This document shows positions 20,815 through 28,328 of a stretch of 36,797 bases of DNA, one piece after another. The stretch is from Prosthecobacter debontii. Its GTDB lineage: Bacteria; Verrucomicrobiota; Verrucomicrobiia; Verrucomicrobiales; Akkermansiaceae. The notes below the pieces were generated by a model. It saw only the letters and a program-made list of their open reading frames with translations, did not search any database and was not told where the DNA came from. Positions within the stretch are counted from its first letter, which is position 1. Every line of letters begins with the position of its first letter. The DNA lies in NCBI GenBank assembly GCA_945870855.1, contig CAMBTP010000028.1, positions 1-36,797 of the forward strand, read 5' to 3'. The position numbers and the translations under genes were made by a program.

Positions 20815-21525
20815 ATGAGCTTCCGCACTTTTTTTCTCAGCCTGTCAGCCAGTTTCGGTTTGGCTTGGCTAGCTATTGTTATCGTTCCTTATTTCAAGAT
20901 GCGTGCGCTGGAGCCGATCGCCGTAGAAGATGGCGATGGGACGAACGCGGTCTATATCCCCAAGCGCGCCGGACGCATTGCCGACGGTGCAGAGGTTTAT
21001 GCAGCGAATGGCTGTTACCAATGTCACTCCCAACTCATTCGTCCCACTTACGCGGGCAACGATATGTTCCGTCCTGACTGGGGCGGCATTGCGGGCGATG
21101 AAGATCGTGGCGATACACGCCGTGAAACGAACGCGTTTGATTTCGAACGCGAGAAATTTGCTCCTATAGGCGTTGCTCGACTCGGAACGGATCTGTCCAA
21201 TCTCGGTCGCCGAGTTGAGGCGGTCTATGCCAAGGGCGGCGATGCCGAAAAATGGCTTTACGCTCACCTCTACAATCCGCGCTGGAGGCCCGGCCGCCGC
21301 GAGTCCACCTGCCCTTCCTTCCGCTTTTTATTCCAAGTAGTTGAAGTGAAAGGGAATGCTTCCGAAGACGCTCTTGATTTCCCGGTGAAAGAGGGAATGG
21401 AGATTATTCCGAAGCGCGAAGCGAAAGCATTAGTTTCTTATCTTCTTTCGTTGAAAAAAGATCAATCAGTTCCAGATTCTCTCAACTTCACCCCACCAAC
21501 TGCTGCGGCACCTGTGGCTCCCTGA
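20815..21525 (+). CDS. ccoO: CcoO-like monohaem cytochrome c (cbb3 oxidase subunit II type)
   Basis: A 236-residue protein with an N-terminal helix (about residues 5-27) and the CcoO hallmark G-C-Y-Q-C-H-S-Q-L-I-R-P (haem motif C67-H71). The R-P-D-W-G-G and G-x-D-L-S-N-L-G-R-R segments also fit CcoO. In a working cbb3 oxidase, CcoO passes electrons from CcoP to the haem b of CcoN. Here its partner CcoN-like protein lacks the catalytic ligands, so electrons must leave elsewhere, for example to the aa3 oxidase encoded next. It is shorter than some CcoO proteins at the C-terminus, which ends in a Pro/Ala tail. Confidence 0.85.
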   Translation: MSFRTFFLSLSASFGLAWLAIVIVPYFKMRALEPIAVEDGDGTNAVYIPKRAGRIADGAEVYAANGCYQCHSQLIRPTYAGNDMFRPDWGGIAGDEDRGDTRRETNAFDFEREKFAPIGVARLGTDLSNLGRRVEAVYAKGGDAEKWLYAHLYNPRWRPGRRESTCPSFRFLFQVVEVKGNASEDALDFPVKEGMEIIPKREAKALVSYLLSLKKDQSVPDSLNFTPPTAAAPVAP

Positions 21526-21546
21526 TTCCGAACCCTTATTCCATCA

Positions 21547-22317
21547 ATGTCCTCGCCCAACTCGCACTCGAAACCCGATCTCGACGAAACGATCAACGTG
21601 ACCGAGGCACACGGCCGCGTAACCAGCGAATCAGCCGCTTGCGAGCGTGAAAAGCGTCTCGCAGATAGTGGCCGCGAGTCCGTGCCGCTCTGGGTGATCA
21701 CCGCATGTGGTGTTGTTCTGCTCATCGCTGGCGGCGTCCTCGGTAACGCGGGCACCCTGCTCTCCTACGACAGCACCTTCCGCAAAGACTACGTGCGGGG
21801 ATTAGCTCCGGGCGGAGCCGAGACAGGGCCGGAAGCCAAAATAGCACTCGTAGCATTCAGCGCTAAGGGATCAAAAATCTACTCAGCTAAATGCAATGGC
21901 TGTCACGGCTCCGATGGCAAGGGTGACGGCGTCAACTATCCTTCACTCGCCGGCTCCTCTTTTGTAATCGAAGAGAATCAAAAGTTCGCCATGATCATCC
22001 TCAACGGCATTCAAGGTCCGATCAGCAACGGCAAGACCTACGGTGCTGGCATCATGCCAGCGCAGGGCGCGGGCATGACACCCGAAGATCTCGCAGGAGT
22101 GATGACCTATGTTCGAAATAGTTTCGGCAATTCAACTGGCGATGTGGTCTCTGTCGAGATGGCGAAAAATGCTATCGATCTCTCTGCCTCCCGTGAAAAA
22201 GCCGGGCAATCTGTCACCGCTGATGAAATTCGCTCCGCCCACAGCACGAAACTGCCGGGCGAGGAAATGCTTCCAGATACGATGGTCAATCCCGCTAACC
22301 TTACACTCGTGAAATGA
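21547..22317 (+). CDS. Membrane-anchored monohaem cytochrome c
   Basis: A 256-residue protein. A soluble N-terminus of about 45 residues (rich in Glu, Arg and Ser) precedes one membrane helix at 47-70 (V-P-L-W-V-I-T-A-C-G-V-V-L-L-I-A-G-G). A cytochrome c domain follows, with C-N-G-C-H (116-120), G-S-D-G-K-G-D-G and Y-P-S-L-A-G-S. A Met ligand is likely in A-G-I-M-P-A near residue 172. The G-P-I-x-N-G-K-x-Y and L-A-G-V-M-T-Y-V-R-N-S-F-G-N segments resemble the cytochrome at 18479, so the two are probable paralogues. It sits directly before oxidase subunit I and is a candidate electron donor to its CuA site. Confidence 0.85.
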   Translation: MSSPNSHSKPDLDETINVTEAHGRVTSESAACEREKRLADSGRESVPLWVITACGVVLLIAGGVLGNAGTLLSYDSTFRKDYVRGLAPGGAETGPEAKIALVAFSAKGSKIYSAKCNGCHGSDGKGDGVNYPSLAGSSFVIEENQKFAMIILNGIQGPISNGKTYGAGIMPAQGAGMTPEDLAGVMTYVRNSFGNSTGDVVSVEMAKNAIDLSASREKAGQSVTADEIRSAHSTKLPGEEMLPDTMVNPANLTLVK

Positions 22318-22330
22318 CCTCCTGTTCGTT

Positions 22331-22358
22331 CCAGTTTAGAAATTAAAGTTTAAAGTTT
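22331..22358 (+). repeat. Heptamer array (AAAGTTT type) before oxidase subunit I
   Basis: Four consecutive 7-base units: CCAGTTT, AGAAATT, AAAGTTT, AAAGTTT. The ATG is 10 bases downstream at 22369. Confidence 0.7.
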
Positions 22359-22368
22359 TCACCTACCT

Positions 22369-24276
22369 ATGAGCGCCCACGCAGCATCCCATGACGGTCA
22401 CGACCATTCGCATGATGACCATCATCACGATCCCGGTTTCATAAAAAAATACATTTTTTCAACGGATCACAAATGGATCGGATTGCAGTATGGTATTACT
22501 GCAATGCTTTTCCTGGCATTCGGCTTTTACCTTATGATGGTGATGCGCTGGAGTATCGCTTACCCGCATGAGCCACTCCCCGAGTGGATGAGCTGGATTT
22601 TCACTGATAACTGGAAAGCCCGCTGGCTCCAGGACGGTAAGGTCACCGGCGAGACTTATAATATGTTCGGCGCGATGCACGGCACGATCATGGTTTTCCT
22701 TGGTATTGTGCCGCTCGGTTTTGGTGCCTTCGGAAACTACGTCACACCCCTCCAGATTGGCGCTGTGGACATGGCTTTCCCGAAACTCAACATGGTTTCC
22801 TACTGGGTCTATCTTGTCGGCGGATTGATCATGTGCGCCTCCTTCTTCATGGAATCAGGAGCTGCGAAATCCGGTTGGACGAACTATTCACCCCTCGCCG
22901 GTTTCGCCGACGGGCAGATCGTGAACCAATGGTTGGCGGGGCAGACTCAATGGTTGATCGGACTCGTCTGTTTGATCACTTCCTCGTTGCTGGGATCGGT
23001 TAATTTCATCACTACCATCATCAACCTGCGCGCCCGCGGAATGACTTGGATGCGCTTGCCTTTCTTCGTCTGGGCGATGCTCGTCACTGGCTTCCTGCTC
23101 CTGCTCGCTTTCCCTCCGCTTGAGGCCGCCGGCATTATGCAGTTGATGGATCGGGTCGGGCATTCCTCGTTCTTCATGCCATCCGGCTTATTTACGAAAT
23201 CGGAAGGTCTCGCAGACCTCTCCGGCGGTGGCTCACCACTTCTCTTCCAACACCTTTTCTGGTTCCTAGGCCACCCTGAGGTTTACGTCCTCCTGCTGCC
23301 CGCTATCGCCTGCGTCGCGGAAATTATCCCTGTAAATACCCGCAAGCCGCTCTGGGGTTACAAGTCGATGGTGTATTCACTCCTGATTCTCGGTTTCCTA
23401 TCTTTCATTGTGTGGGCTCACCACATGTATATGACAGGTATGGGCGCGGCGGTCTCGACCTTCTTCCAGACTACCACGGTGCTCATCTCTATCCCCTCAG
23501 TAATTATCATCACCGCGATGTTGATCTCGCTGTGGGGCGGTTCGATCCGCTTCACTCCGCCCATGCTCTGGGCTTGTGCTTTCATCCCGATGTTCGGTAT
23601 CGGCGGCCTCACCGGCCTCCCACTCGCCTTCAACCTCGTCGGCCTTCACCTACACGACACCTATTATGTGATCGGTCACTTCCACTACGTCGTCGCGCCG
23701 GGCATTCTCTTCGGCCTCTTTGCAGGGGTTTATCACTGGTATCCGAAAATCACCGGGCGCTACATGAGCGTATTTCTCTCCCACGTTCATTTTTGGCCCA
23801 GCCTGATTTGTATGAACATCATTTTCTTCCCGATGCTAACCCAGGGCATGGCCGGCTTCCACCGCCGTTGGTATAACGGCGGCGACGCCTACCTTGACAA
23901 GGCCACCGCCGCCACCGCCGATGGAGCCAACGTCTTCGCCAATACCGTTGCGCAGAACATCGATCTCAACATCGTGATGTCCTACGGCGCTTGGATTCTC
24001 GCCATCGCGCAGATCCCCTTTATCATCAATCTGTTCTTTTCATGGAAAACGGGCCGCAAGGTAGAGAGCGACAATCCATGGAATGCCACTACCCTAGAGT
24101 GGGCGACACCAACGCCTCCAGGCCACGGCAATTTCACCTTCGATGTCGCTATTTACCGCGGGCCTTATGAGTATTCCCGCCCAGATTGCGACAAGGACTA
24201 TTATCCGCAATGGGAAGCTCCGAAAGATAGGCAGCAGGCATCAGCGGACGAATCTGCGGACAAGGGTCATCACTGA
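22369..24276 (+). CDS. ctaD: aa3-type cytochrome c oxidase subunit I
   Basis: A 635-residue haem-copper oxidase subunit with twelve or more helices; it holds haem a and the haem a3/CuB site. Visible ligands are the His in G-A-M-H-G-T (haem a), H302 with E304 and Y306 in G-H-P-E-V-Y (CuB, D-channel Glu, cross-linked Tyr), H351-H352 (CuB), and H-D-T-Y-Y-V-I-G-H-F-H (haems a3 and a). The D-channel Asp and Asn in F-G-N-Y-V-T-P-L-Q-I-G-A-V-D-M are present. The K-channel lysine (bovine K319) aligns with I380. The first 20 residues hold eight His, a possible metal-binding tail. The C-terminus extends about 70 residues past the last helix. Subunit III follows 50 bp downstream. Confidence 0.95.
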   Translation: MSAHAASHDGHDHSHDDHHHDPGFIKKYIFSTDHKWIGLQYGITAMLFLAFGFYLMMVMRWSIAYPHEPLPEWMSWIFTDNWKARWLQDGKVTGETYNMFGAMHGTIMVFLGIVPLGFGAFGNYVTPLQIGAVDMAFPKLNMVSYWVYLVGGLIMCASFFMESGAAKSGWTNYSPLAGFADGQIVNQWLAGQTQWLIGLVCLITSSLLGSVNFITTIINLRARGMTWMRLPFFVWAMLVTGFLLLLAFPPLEAAGIMQLMDRVGHSSFFMPSGLFTKSEGLADLSGGGSPLLFQHLFWFLGHPEVYVLLLPAIACVAEIIPVNTRKPLWGYKSMVYSLLILGFLSFIVWAHHMYMTGMGAAVSTFFQTTTVLISIPSVIIITAMLISLWGGSIRFTPPMLWACAFIPMFGIGGLTGLPLAFNLVGLHLHDTYYVIGHFHYVVAPGILFGLFAGVYHWYPKITGRYMSVFLSHVHFWPSLICMNIIFFPMLTQGMAGFHRRWYNGGDAYLDKATAATADGANVFANTVAQNIDLNIVMSYGAWILAIAQIPFIINLFFSWKTGRKVESDNPWNATTLEWATPTPPGHGNFTFDVAIYRGPYEYSRPDCDKDYYPQWEAPKDRQQASADESADKGHH

Positions 24277-24277
24277 A

Positions 24278-24312
24278 GTTCAGTCCCTGAAAACTGAAAA
24301 CTGAACACTAGC
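24278..24312 (+). repeat. Heptamer array (AACTGAA type) before oxidase subunit III
   Basis: Units GTTCAGT, CCCTGAA, AACTGAA, AACTGAA, CACTAGC fill most of the 50-bp gap. GTTCAG and CTGAAC at its ends are also complementary and could pair as a weak hairpin. Confidence 0.65.
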
Positions 24313-24326
24313 AAACTTCTCTAGAA

Positions 24327-25946
24327 ATGGAAATTCCCTACATCGTCAACCCCCGCAAAGACACGGGCCTGATCAACTCGAAGATCGCCATCTGGCTCTT
24401 TCTGGCATCCGAGGTCATGCTCTTTGGCGGCTTCTTCTCCGCTTATGTCTATCTCCGCATGGGAGCCGATTACCCGTGGCCGGAGCGGACGCTTCCTGTC
24501 CTTCCCGGTCTCATAAATACTTTCATCCTTATCGGTTCGTCCGTCACCGTCGTCTTCGCATGGGTCGCGCTGAAGCTTGGCAACTGGAGGCAGTTTCAAG
24601 TTTACATGGCCATCACCGTCGCCTGCGCTGCGATTTTCATGGTGCTGAAGGGTATCGAGTATAACGTAAAATTCCATCACCAAGCTGCCCGCCTGAATGA
24701 CTACACGGTCGTCGAAGGACACCTCGGTTATGAGAAAGACTCCGAGGGTGAGTATTCCCTCGACCGCCACGGCAAGAAGATCGAGGAAAACATGATTCGC
24801 GTGGTCGCGGAGAAGCTCACCTTTTCCGTAAAACGATTCCACGCTCCTTGGGTCAATGAGATGCTCTCCGAAGCGAAGCGCAACGGCTCGGAGATCAAGC
24901 TCGCCGCGGACATCAAGGCGATCACCGAGGAAGGTGGCAAAGAGGAACCCCTCGCGAAAGCGGGTGATCCGTTGAGCTTGGAACTCCTCGAAAAAATCAA
25001 GCAGACACAGATCGAGGCACTTGAACACAACGCCGCGCTGCGCACCGACGCACTCCGCCTAGAGTGGAAAGAGGCGAAAGAAGCAAATCCCGGCAAGAGG
25101 GGCTGGCAGCTTGCATCAGATGTAAACATCGATATGGAAGCGCTTAAACCCCGTTTGCTTAGCGAGGTTTCTTCTGTCGAGTTCACGGTAGATCCTCCGA
25201 CGCTTCTGCTTTTCAAACCCCGCGATATCAAGGAGAGCCCCACCTCATCACGTCTCCGCGATGACACGGTTATCGACGGTGCGATGGGAGCTAGTCCCAT
25301 GGTTTTCCACAACCTTGATGCCATCGATTTCCAATGGCTCGTGATGAAGGCAAAGGAGAAAGGTATTTCCCCTGAAGCCGCGATCGCCGACTCCTGGTTG
25401 ATGAAAAAAAGCGAGTTCGTTCGTGAGGCATGGGCGTGGCATCTCGCCCGCAACGAGAAGAGGCAAGCTGAGTTGACCAAGGACTACGGCTTCAAGGAGG
25501 ATGGCAAGACACCGAAGCGAACCCTGACACACAAGGAGCTATACCGTCTGGGCTGGAAAGATCTCGGCGAGATGGGTGTAGAGAAGCAGCAGGTGAAAAT
25601 CAGCGGCTTCGACAAGATTAAAGAAGAGTTCAAGGGCCCGAACTACGAGGCTCGCGGCGAAAAGACCTTCCCGCACATCTCTATCCCGCGTGAGGAGATC
25701 CGCCACGCGGCGAAATTCACACCGGCATGGAATACCTACTACGCAATTTATTTCACTATCACAGGCCTCCACGGTCTCCACGTAATCGGCGGTGCGCTGG
25801 TGCTTCTCTACTACCTCGTCTTCGGTCGTAAAATGTTCCTTTCCAATCCGGAATGGTTCGCCAACCGCGTCGAGGTCGGCGGCCTGTTCTGGCACTTTGT
25901 TGACCTGGTCTGGATCTTCGCGTTCCCGATCTTCTACCTGATGTAA
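24327..25946 (+). CDS. ctaE: Cytochrome c oxidase subunit III with a large insertion
   Basis: A 539-residue protein; bacterial subunit III of the five-helix type is usually near 200. Three helices come first (about residues 16-45, 59-85, 90-116), ending with K-G-I-E-Y-N-V-K-F-H-H. The last two are at about 466-505 (Y-Y-A-I-Y-F-T-I-T-G-L-H-G-L-H-V-I-G-G-A) and 515-539 (G-L-F-W-H-F-V-D-L-V-W-I-F). Both halves are typical of the family. Between them lie about 340 hydrophilic, mostly helical residues (119-461) with no domain I recognise. By the family's topology, this loop faces the periplasm. The frame is continuous, so this is a real insertion, not two genes. Subunit III stabilises subunit I and its proton uptake. 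Confidence 0.9.
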   Translation: MEIPYIVNPRKDTGLINSKIAIWLFLASEVMLFGGFFSAYVYLRMGADYPWPERTLPVLPGLINTFILIGSSVTVVFAWVALKLGNWRQFQVYMAITVACAAIFMVLKGIEYNVKFHHQAARLNDYTVVEGHLGYEKDSEGEYSLDRHGKKIEENMIRVVAEKLTFSVKRFHAPWVNEMLSEAKRNGSEIKLAADIKAITEEGGKEEPLAKAGDPLSLELLEKIKQTQIEALEHNAALRTDALRLEWKEAKEANPGKRGWQLASDVNIDMEALKPRLLSEVSSVEFTVDPPTLLLFKPRDIKESPTSSRLRDDTVIDGAMGASPMVFHNLDAIDFQWLVMKAKEKGISPEAAIADSWLMKKSEFVREAWAWHLARNEKRQAELTKDYGFKEDGKTPKRTLTHKELYRLGWKDLGEMGVEKQQVKISGFDKIKEEFKGPNYEARGEKTFPHISIPREEIRHAAKFTPAWNTYYAIYFTITGLHGLHVIGGALVLLYYLVFGRKMFLSNPEWFANRVEVGGLFWHFVDLVWIFAFPIFYLM

Positions 25947-25980
25947 TCCGTTCCTCTGAAAATTTTTAACCTCCCCTGAA

Positions 25981-26316
25981 ATGGCAGATTCGATTGAAGC
26001 AATCCATAAAGCGAAGAAGACCTATCTACTGGTCTTCGGCGCTCTCCTCGTTGGTACTATCCTTACAGTGCTCGTGGCCACCGTGCCCGCGCTGGACATT
26101 GGAGGTCACGGTTTTGATATCTATGATGCTATCTTGGGTCTCATCATCGCTACCACCAAGTCCACTCTTGTCGCAGCGATCTTCATGCACCTTAACCATG
26201 AGAAAAAACTCATTTACTATGTGTTTTTCGGGGCGATATTTTTCTTCTTCGCGATGGGCGCACTTTTTGCGTTATCGGAGAGTAGCCCGATCTGGGATTA
26301 CAATTTCTACAAATAA
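25981..26316 (+). CDS. ctaF: Cytochrome c oxidase subunit IV (bacterial CtaF type)
   Basis: A 111-residue protein with three membrane helices (about 14-35, 48-70, 78-100). The pattern L-G-L-I-I-A-T-T-K-S-T-L-V-A-A-I-F-M-H-L is the hallmark of prokaryotic subunit IV (A-x-x-K-x-x-L-V-x-x-x-F-M-H-L). Known role: a small stabilising subunit without cofactors. It sits in the usual place after subunit III, 34 bp downstream, and the next small membrane gene starts 5 bp after its stop. Confidence 0.9.
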   Translation: MADSIEAIHKAKKTYLLVFGALLVGTILTVLVATVPALDIGGHGFDIYDAILGLIIATTKSTLVAAIFMHLNHEKKLIYYVFFGAIFFFFAMGALFALSESSPIWDYNFYK

Positions 26317-26321
26317 CCGCC

Positions 26322-26522
26322 ATGTCACTCCGTAGCTTCCACCTCATCTTCGTCACTGTCTGCACGTTGTTCTCAGCGTTCCTGGTGTTCTGGGCTTTCG
26401 TGCTTGCTCCGGAGCCGTCCACCGCCTCTACCGCATTCGGAGTTGTCGGTGCCATCGGCCTAGTTCTCATGCCCGCCTATGCCTTCTATTTCCTGAAAAA
26501 AGCCACCAAAATCCACCTCTAA
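26322..26522 (+). CDS. Small two-helix membrane protein in the oxidase operon
   Basis: A 66-residue protein with two predicted helices (about residues 7-28 and 36-58), a short P-E-P-S-T-A-S-T loop and a basic end (K-K-A-T-K-I-H-L). The ATG lies 5 bp after the subunit IV stop and the next gene begins 7 bp later, so translation is probably coupled. No family is recognised. It may be a small accessory or assembly subunit of the aa3 oxidase. Its codon use is like its neighbours', which supports it being real. Confidence 0.75.
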   Translation: MSLRSFHLIFVTVCTLFSAFLVFWAFVLAPEPSTASTAFGVVGAIGLVLMPAYAFYFLKKATKIHL

Positions 26523-26529
26523 TCCTACC

Positions 26530-26733
26530 ATGAACCTGACAAGCCTTCTCGCCTGCTCGACATGCAGCGCCACCTTCGGAGCCTCCGGCGACTCCATCGG
26601 TTACTCGATCTTTTTCCTCCTACTCCTGATTCTTGCGGTGCTCGGTGGAGTCGCTTTTTTCATGATCCGCCTCATCCGCCGTGATTCCGCAAATCTCGAT
26701 CCCGAACTTCGCGACAACTACATCCGCCAGTAA
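26530..26733 (+). CDS. Small single-helix membrane protein with an N-terminal CxxC motif
   Basis: A 67-residue protein. The N-terminus (M-N-L-T-S-L-L-A-C-S-T-C-S-A) holds C-S-T-C at residues 9-12, and one long helix (about 27-50, F-F-L-L-L-L-I-L-A-V-L-G-G-V-A-F-F-M-I) is followed by a basic and then acidic tail (D-P-E-L-R-D-N-Y-I-R-Q). It starts 7 bp after the previous stop. The CxxC could bind metal or act in thiol exchange, for instance during copper-centre assembly, but that is inference. No family is recognised. Confidence 0.7.
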   Translation: MNLTSLLACSTCSATFGASGDSIGYSIFFLLLLILAVLGGVAFFMIRLIRRDSANLDPELRDNYIRQ

Positions 26734-26769
26734 CCAACTTTCAAAGTTCTAAATCCTCCGCTCCCAAAT

Positions 26770-26797
26770 TGAGATTTAAAGTTTAAACCTTAAAGTT
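26770..26797 (+). repeat. Heptamer array (TAAAGTT type) before oxidase subunit II
   Basis: Four consecutive 7-base units: TGAGATT, TAAAGTT, TAAACCT, TAAAGTT, then TCCC. Upstream bases (26735-26769) show weaker related units such as CAAAGTT. The subunit II ATG is at 26816. Confidence 0.7.
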
Positions 26798-26815
26798 TCC
26801 CATTCTTCTACCCTC

Positions 26816-27613
26816 ATGACCTTCTCCGAACTCATCGGCCTCCAAGAAAACTACTCCGCCCATGGCGGCCATGTTGATCATCTCATCGTCGTGGTTCACT
26901 GGTTCATGCTTGCGCTTTTCGTCGGCTGGACGTCTTTCTTCTTTGTTTGTCTTTTCAAGTTTTGGCACAAGCGCAGCCCCAAGGCTTCTTATGAAGGTGT
27001 GCGCAGTCACCTTTCCAGCCACATGGAAGTAGCCGTGATCATCATCGAGGCTGTGCTCCTTCTAGGCTTTGCTTTCCCCCTCTGGCAGCAGCGTGTGGAC
27101 GACTGGGATACTCTTCAGGAAATGAATCCTGTTCGCGTTCGCGTGGTCGGTTGGCAGTTCGGTTGGAGCTACCATTACCCCGGCCTCGATGGTAAATTCG
27201 GTCGCACTGATGCCGCTCTTATTTCCGGTTCAAACGACCTCGGTATCGACTACACCGATCCAAACGCCCACGATGATTTCACAACTTCTGCTCTGAAACT
27301 CCCTGCGCTGCGCCCTGTCGTGCTCAACATCGGAACGAAGGACGTGATCCACAACTACGCAATCGTGCCCATGCGTGTCCAGCAGGACGCAATCCCGGGC
27401 AAGGAAATTTCGATGTGGTTCACTCCGGTGAAACCCATGGAAACATTCGTCGTCTGCGCCCAGCTTTGTGGTGAAGGACATGCCAATATGATCGGAACCA
27501 TGGAAGTCATTCCCGTCGCAGACTTTGATTCCTGGGCCAAGGGGCAATCCGAAACCGCTCTCAAGGCAAACCAGAAGGCGGCGGCAGCGGTCACCGCATC
27601 CGTTGCTGACTGA
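26816..27613 (+). CDS. ctaC: Cytochrome c oxidase subunit II (CuA, no fused haem c)
   Basis: A 265-residue protein with two N-terminal helices (about residues 24-48 and 70-90) and a periplasmic cupredoxin domain. The CuA ligands are present: H179 in D-V-I-H-N-Y, then C214, C218, H222 and M225 in C-A-Q-L-C-G-E-G-H-A-N-M. The usual Glu of C-x-E-x-C is Gln216. The aromatic entry patch W-Q-F-G-W-S-Y-H-Y-P-G is typical. No CxxCH is present, so this is an aa3 and not a caa3 oxidase, and it needs a separate cytochrome c donor. It is the last gene of the cluster; subunit II is usually first in oxidase operons. A 285-bp gap without an evident gene follows. Confidence 0.93.
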   Translation: MTFSELIGLQENYSAHGGHVDHLIVVVHWFMLALFVGWTSFFFVCLFKFWHKRSPKASYEGVRSHLSSHMEVAVIIIEAVLLLGFAFPLWQQRVDDWDTLQEMNPVRVRVVGWQFGWSYHYPGLDGKFGRTDAALISGSNDLGIDYTDPNAHDDFTTSALKLPALRPVVLNIGTKDVIHNYAIVPMRVQQDAIPGKEISMWFTPVKPMETFVVCAQLCGEGHANMIGTMEVIPVADFDSWAKGQSETALKANQKAAAAVTASVAD

Positions 27614-27898
27614 ATCTTGGGGACAAATTTTGGGTATCGTATTGTTTCACATGCCGCTCAGGATTCAACGATCCAATCGCCTTGGCGCTGTGCGCGGCGC
27701 GTGCTTTGTTCGTGAAATTTCCAGTAAAGGAAATCGTGTGCTAGCTGCTCTTACTTTTTTGTATTTCGTGCTTTTTTGTAGCCCTGAATGATCCTCACCA
27801 AATCATTCGCGTGAAAAAATTCGCAATACCGAAGAATAATTCCATAGTATATAGACCTTGCGCGACCGATTACTCTTCCTCGCCATAACACTCGTCCC

Positions 27899-28315
27899 AT
27901 GAGCAAGCCCGCCTTTGAAATCCAACGCCATGTTGAGTTCTACGAAACCGACATGGCGGGGATCGTCCATTTCTCGAACTTTTTCCGTTTCATGGAGACC
28001 TGCGAGCACGCCTTCGTCCGCAGCCTCGATCACGAACTCCACGGCCGTCTCGACGGCCTCGAAACGGGCTGGCCACGTGTCAACGCCACCTGCGACTACC
28101 GCTCGCCCGCCCGCTTTGGCGATCTCCTCACCATCCGCCTGTTCATCGTGGAAGTCCGCAACCGCTCCGTCCGCTATCGCTTTGAAATCACCCGTGACGA
28201 AATGCTCATCGCAGAAGGCTCTATCTCCGCAGCCCACGTGGCCATTACTCCGGACGGTATCAAAGCGGTTCCACTTCCTCCCACACTCGCGGAAAAACTT
28301 TCCACCTTTCTCTAA
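27899..28315 (+). CDS. Acyl-CoA thioesterase, 4-hydroxybenzoyl-CoA/YbgC family
   Basis: A 138-residue single hot-dog domain. The family's active-site motif is seen at residues 14-30 (E-F-Y-E-T-D-M-A-G-I-V-H-F-S-N-F-F), with the catalytic Asp at 18 and the partner segment F-M-E-T-C-E-H-A-F. The length is normal for the family. Known reaction: hydrolysis of acyl- or aroyl-CoA thioesters in the cytoplasm. It starts a short co-directional group with an EamA-like membrane protein and a PaaK-like ligase (13- and 19-bp gaps), so it may remove CoA from a compound activated by the ligase. The substrate is not evident. Confidence 0.88.
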   Translation: MSKPAFEIQRHVEFYETDMAGIVHFSNFFRFMETCEHAFVRSLDHELHGRLDGLETGWPRVNATCDYRSPARFGDLLTIRLFIVEVRNRSVRYRFEITRDEMLIAEGSISAAHVAITPDGIKAVPLPPTLAEKLSTFL

Positions 28316-28328
28316 CATATTCACCCTA

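Noticed and set aside
24681..25709. Intein or a separate gene inside subunit III
   Set aside because: No intein splice motifs (Cys/Ser start with a terminal His-Asn) were seen, and the frame is continuous with no internal start context that would split it.
27614..27898. Promoter or small gene between subunit II and the thioesterase
   Set aside because: A TATATA at 27848-27853 is present, but no -35 box at proper spacing and no convincing frame were found.
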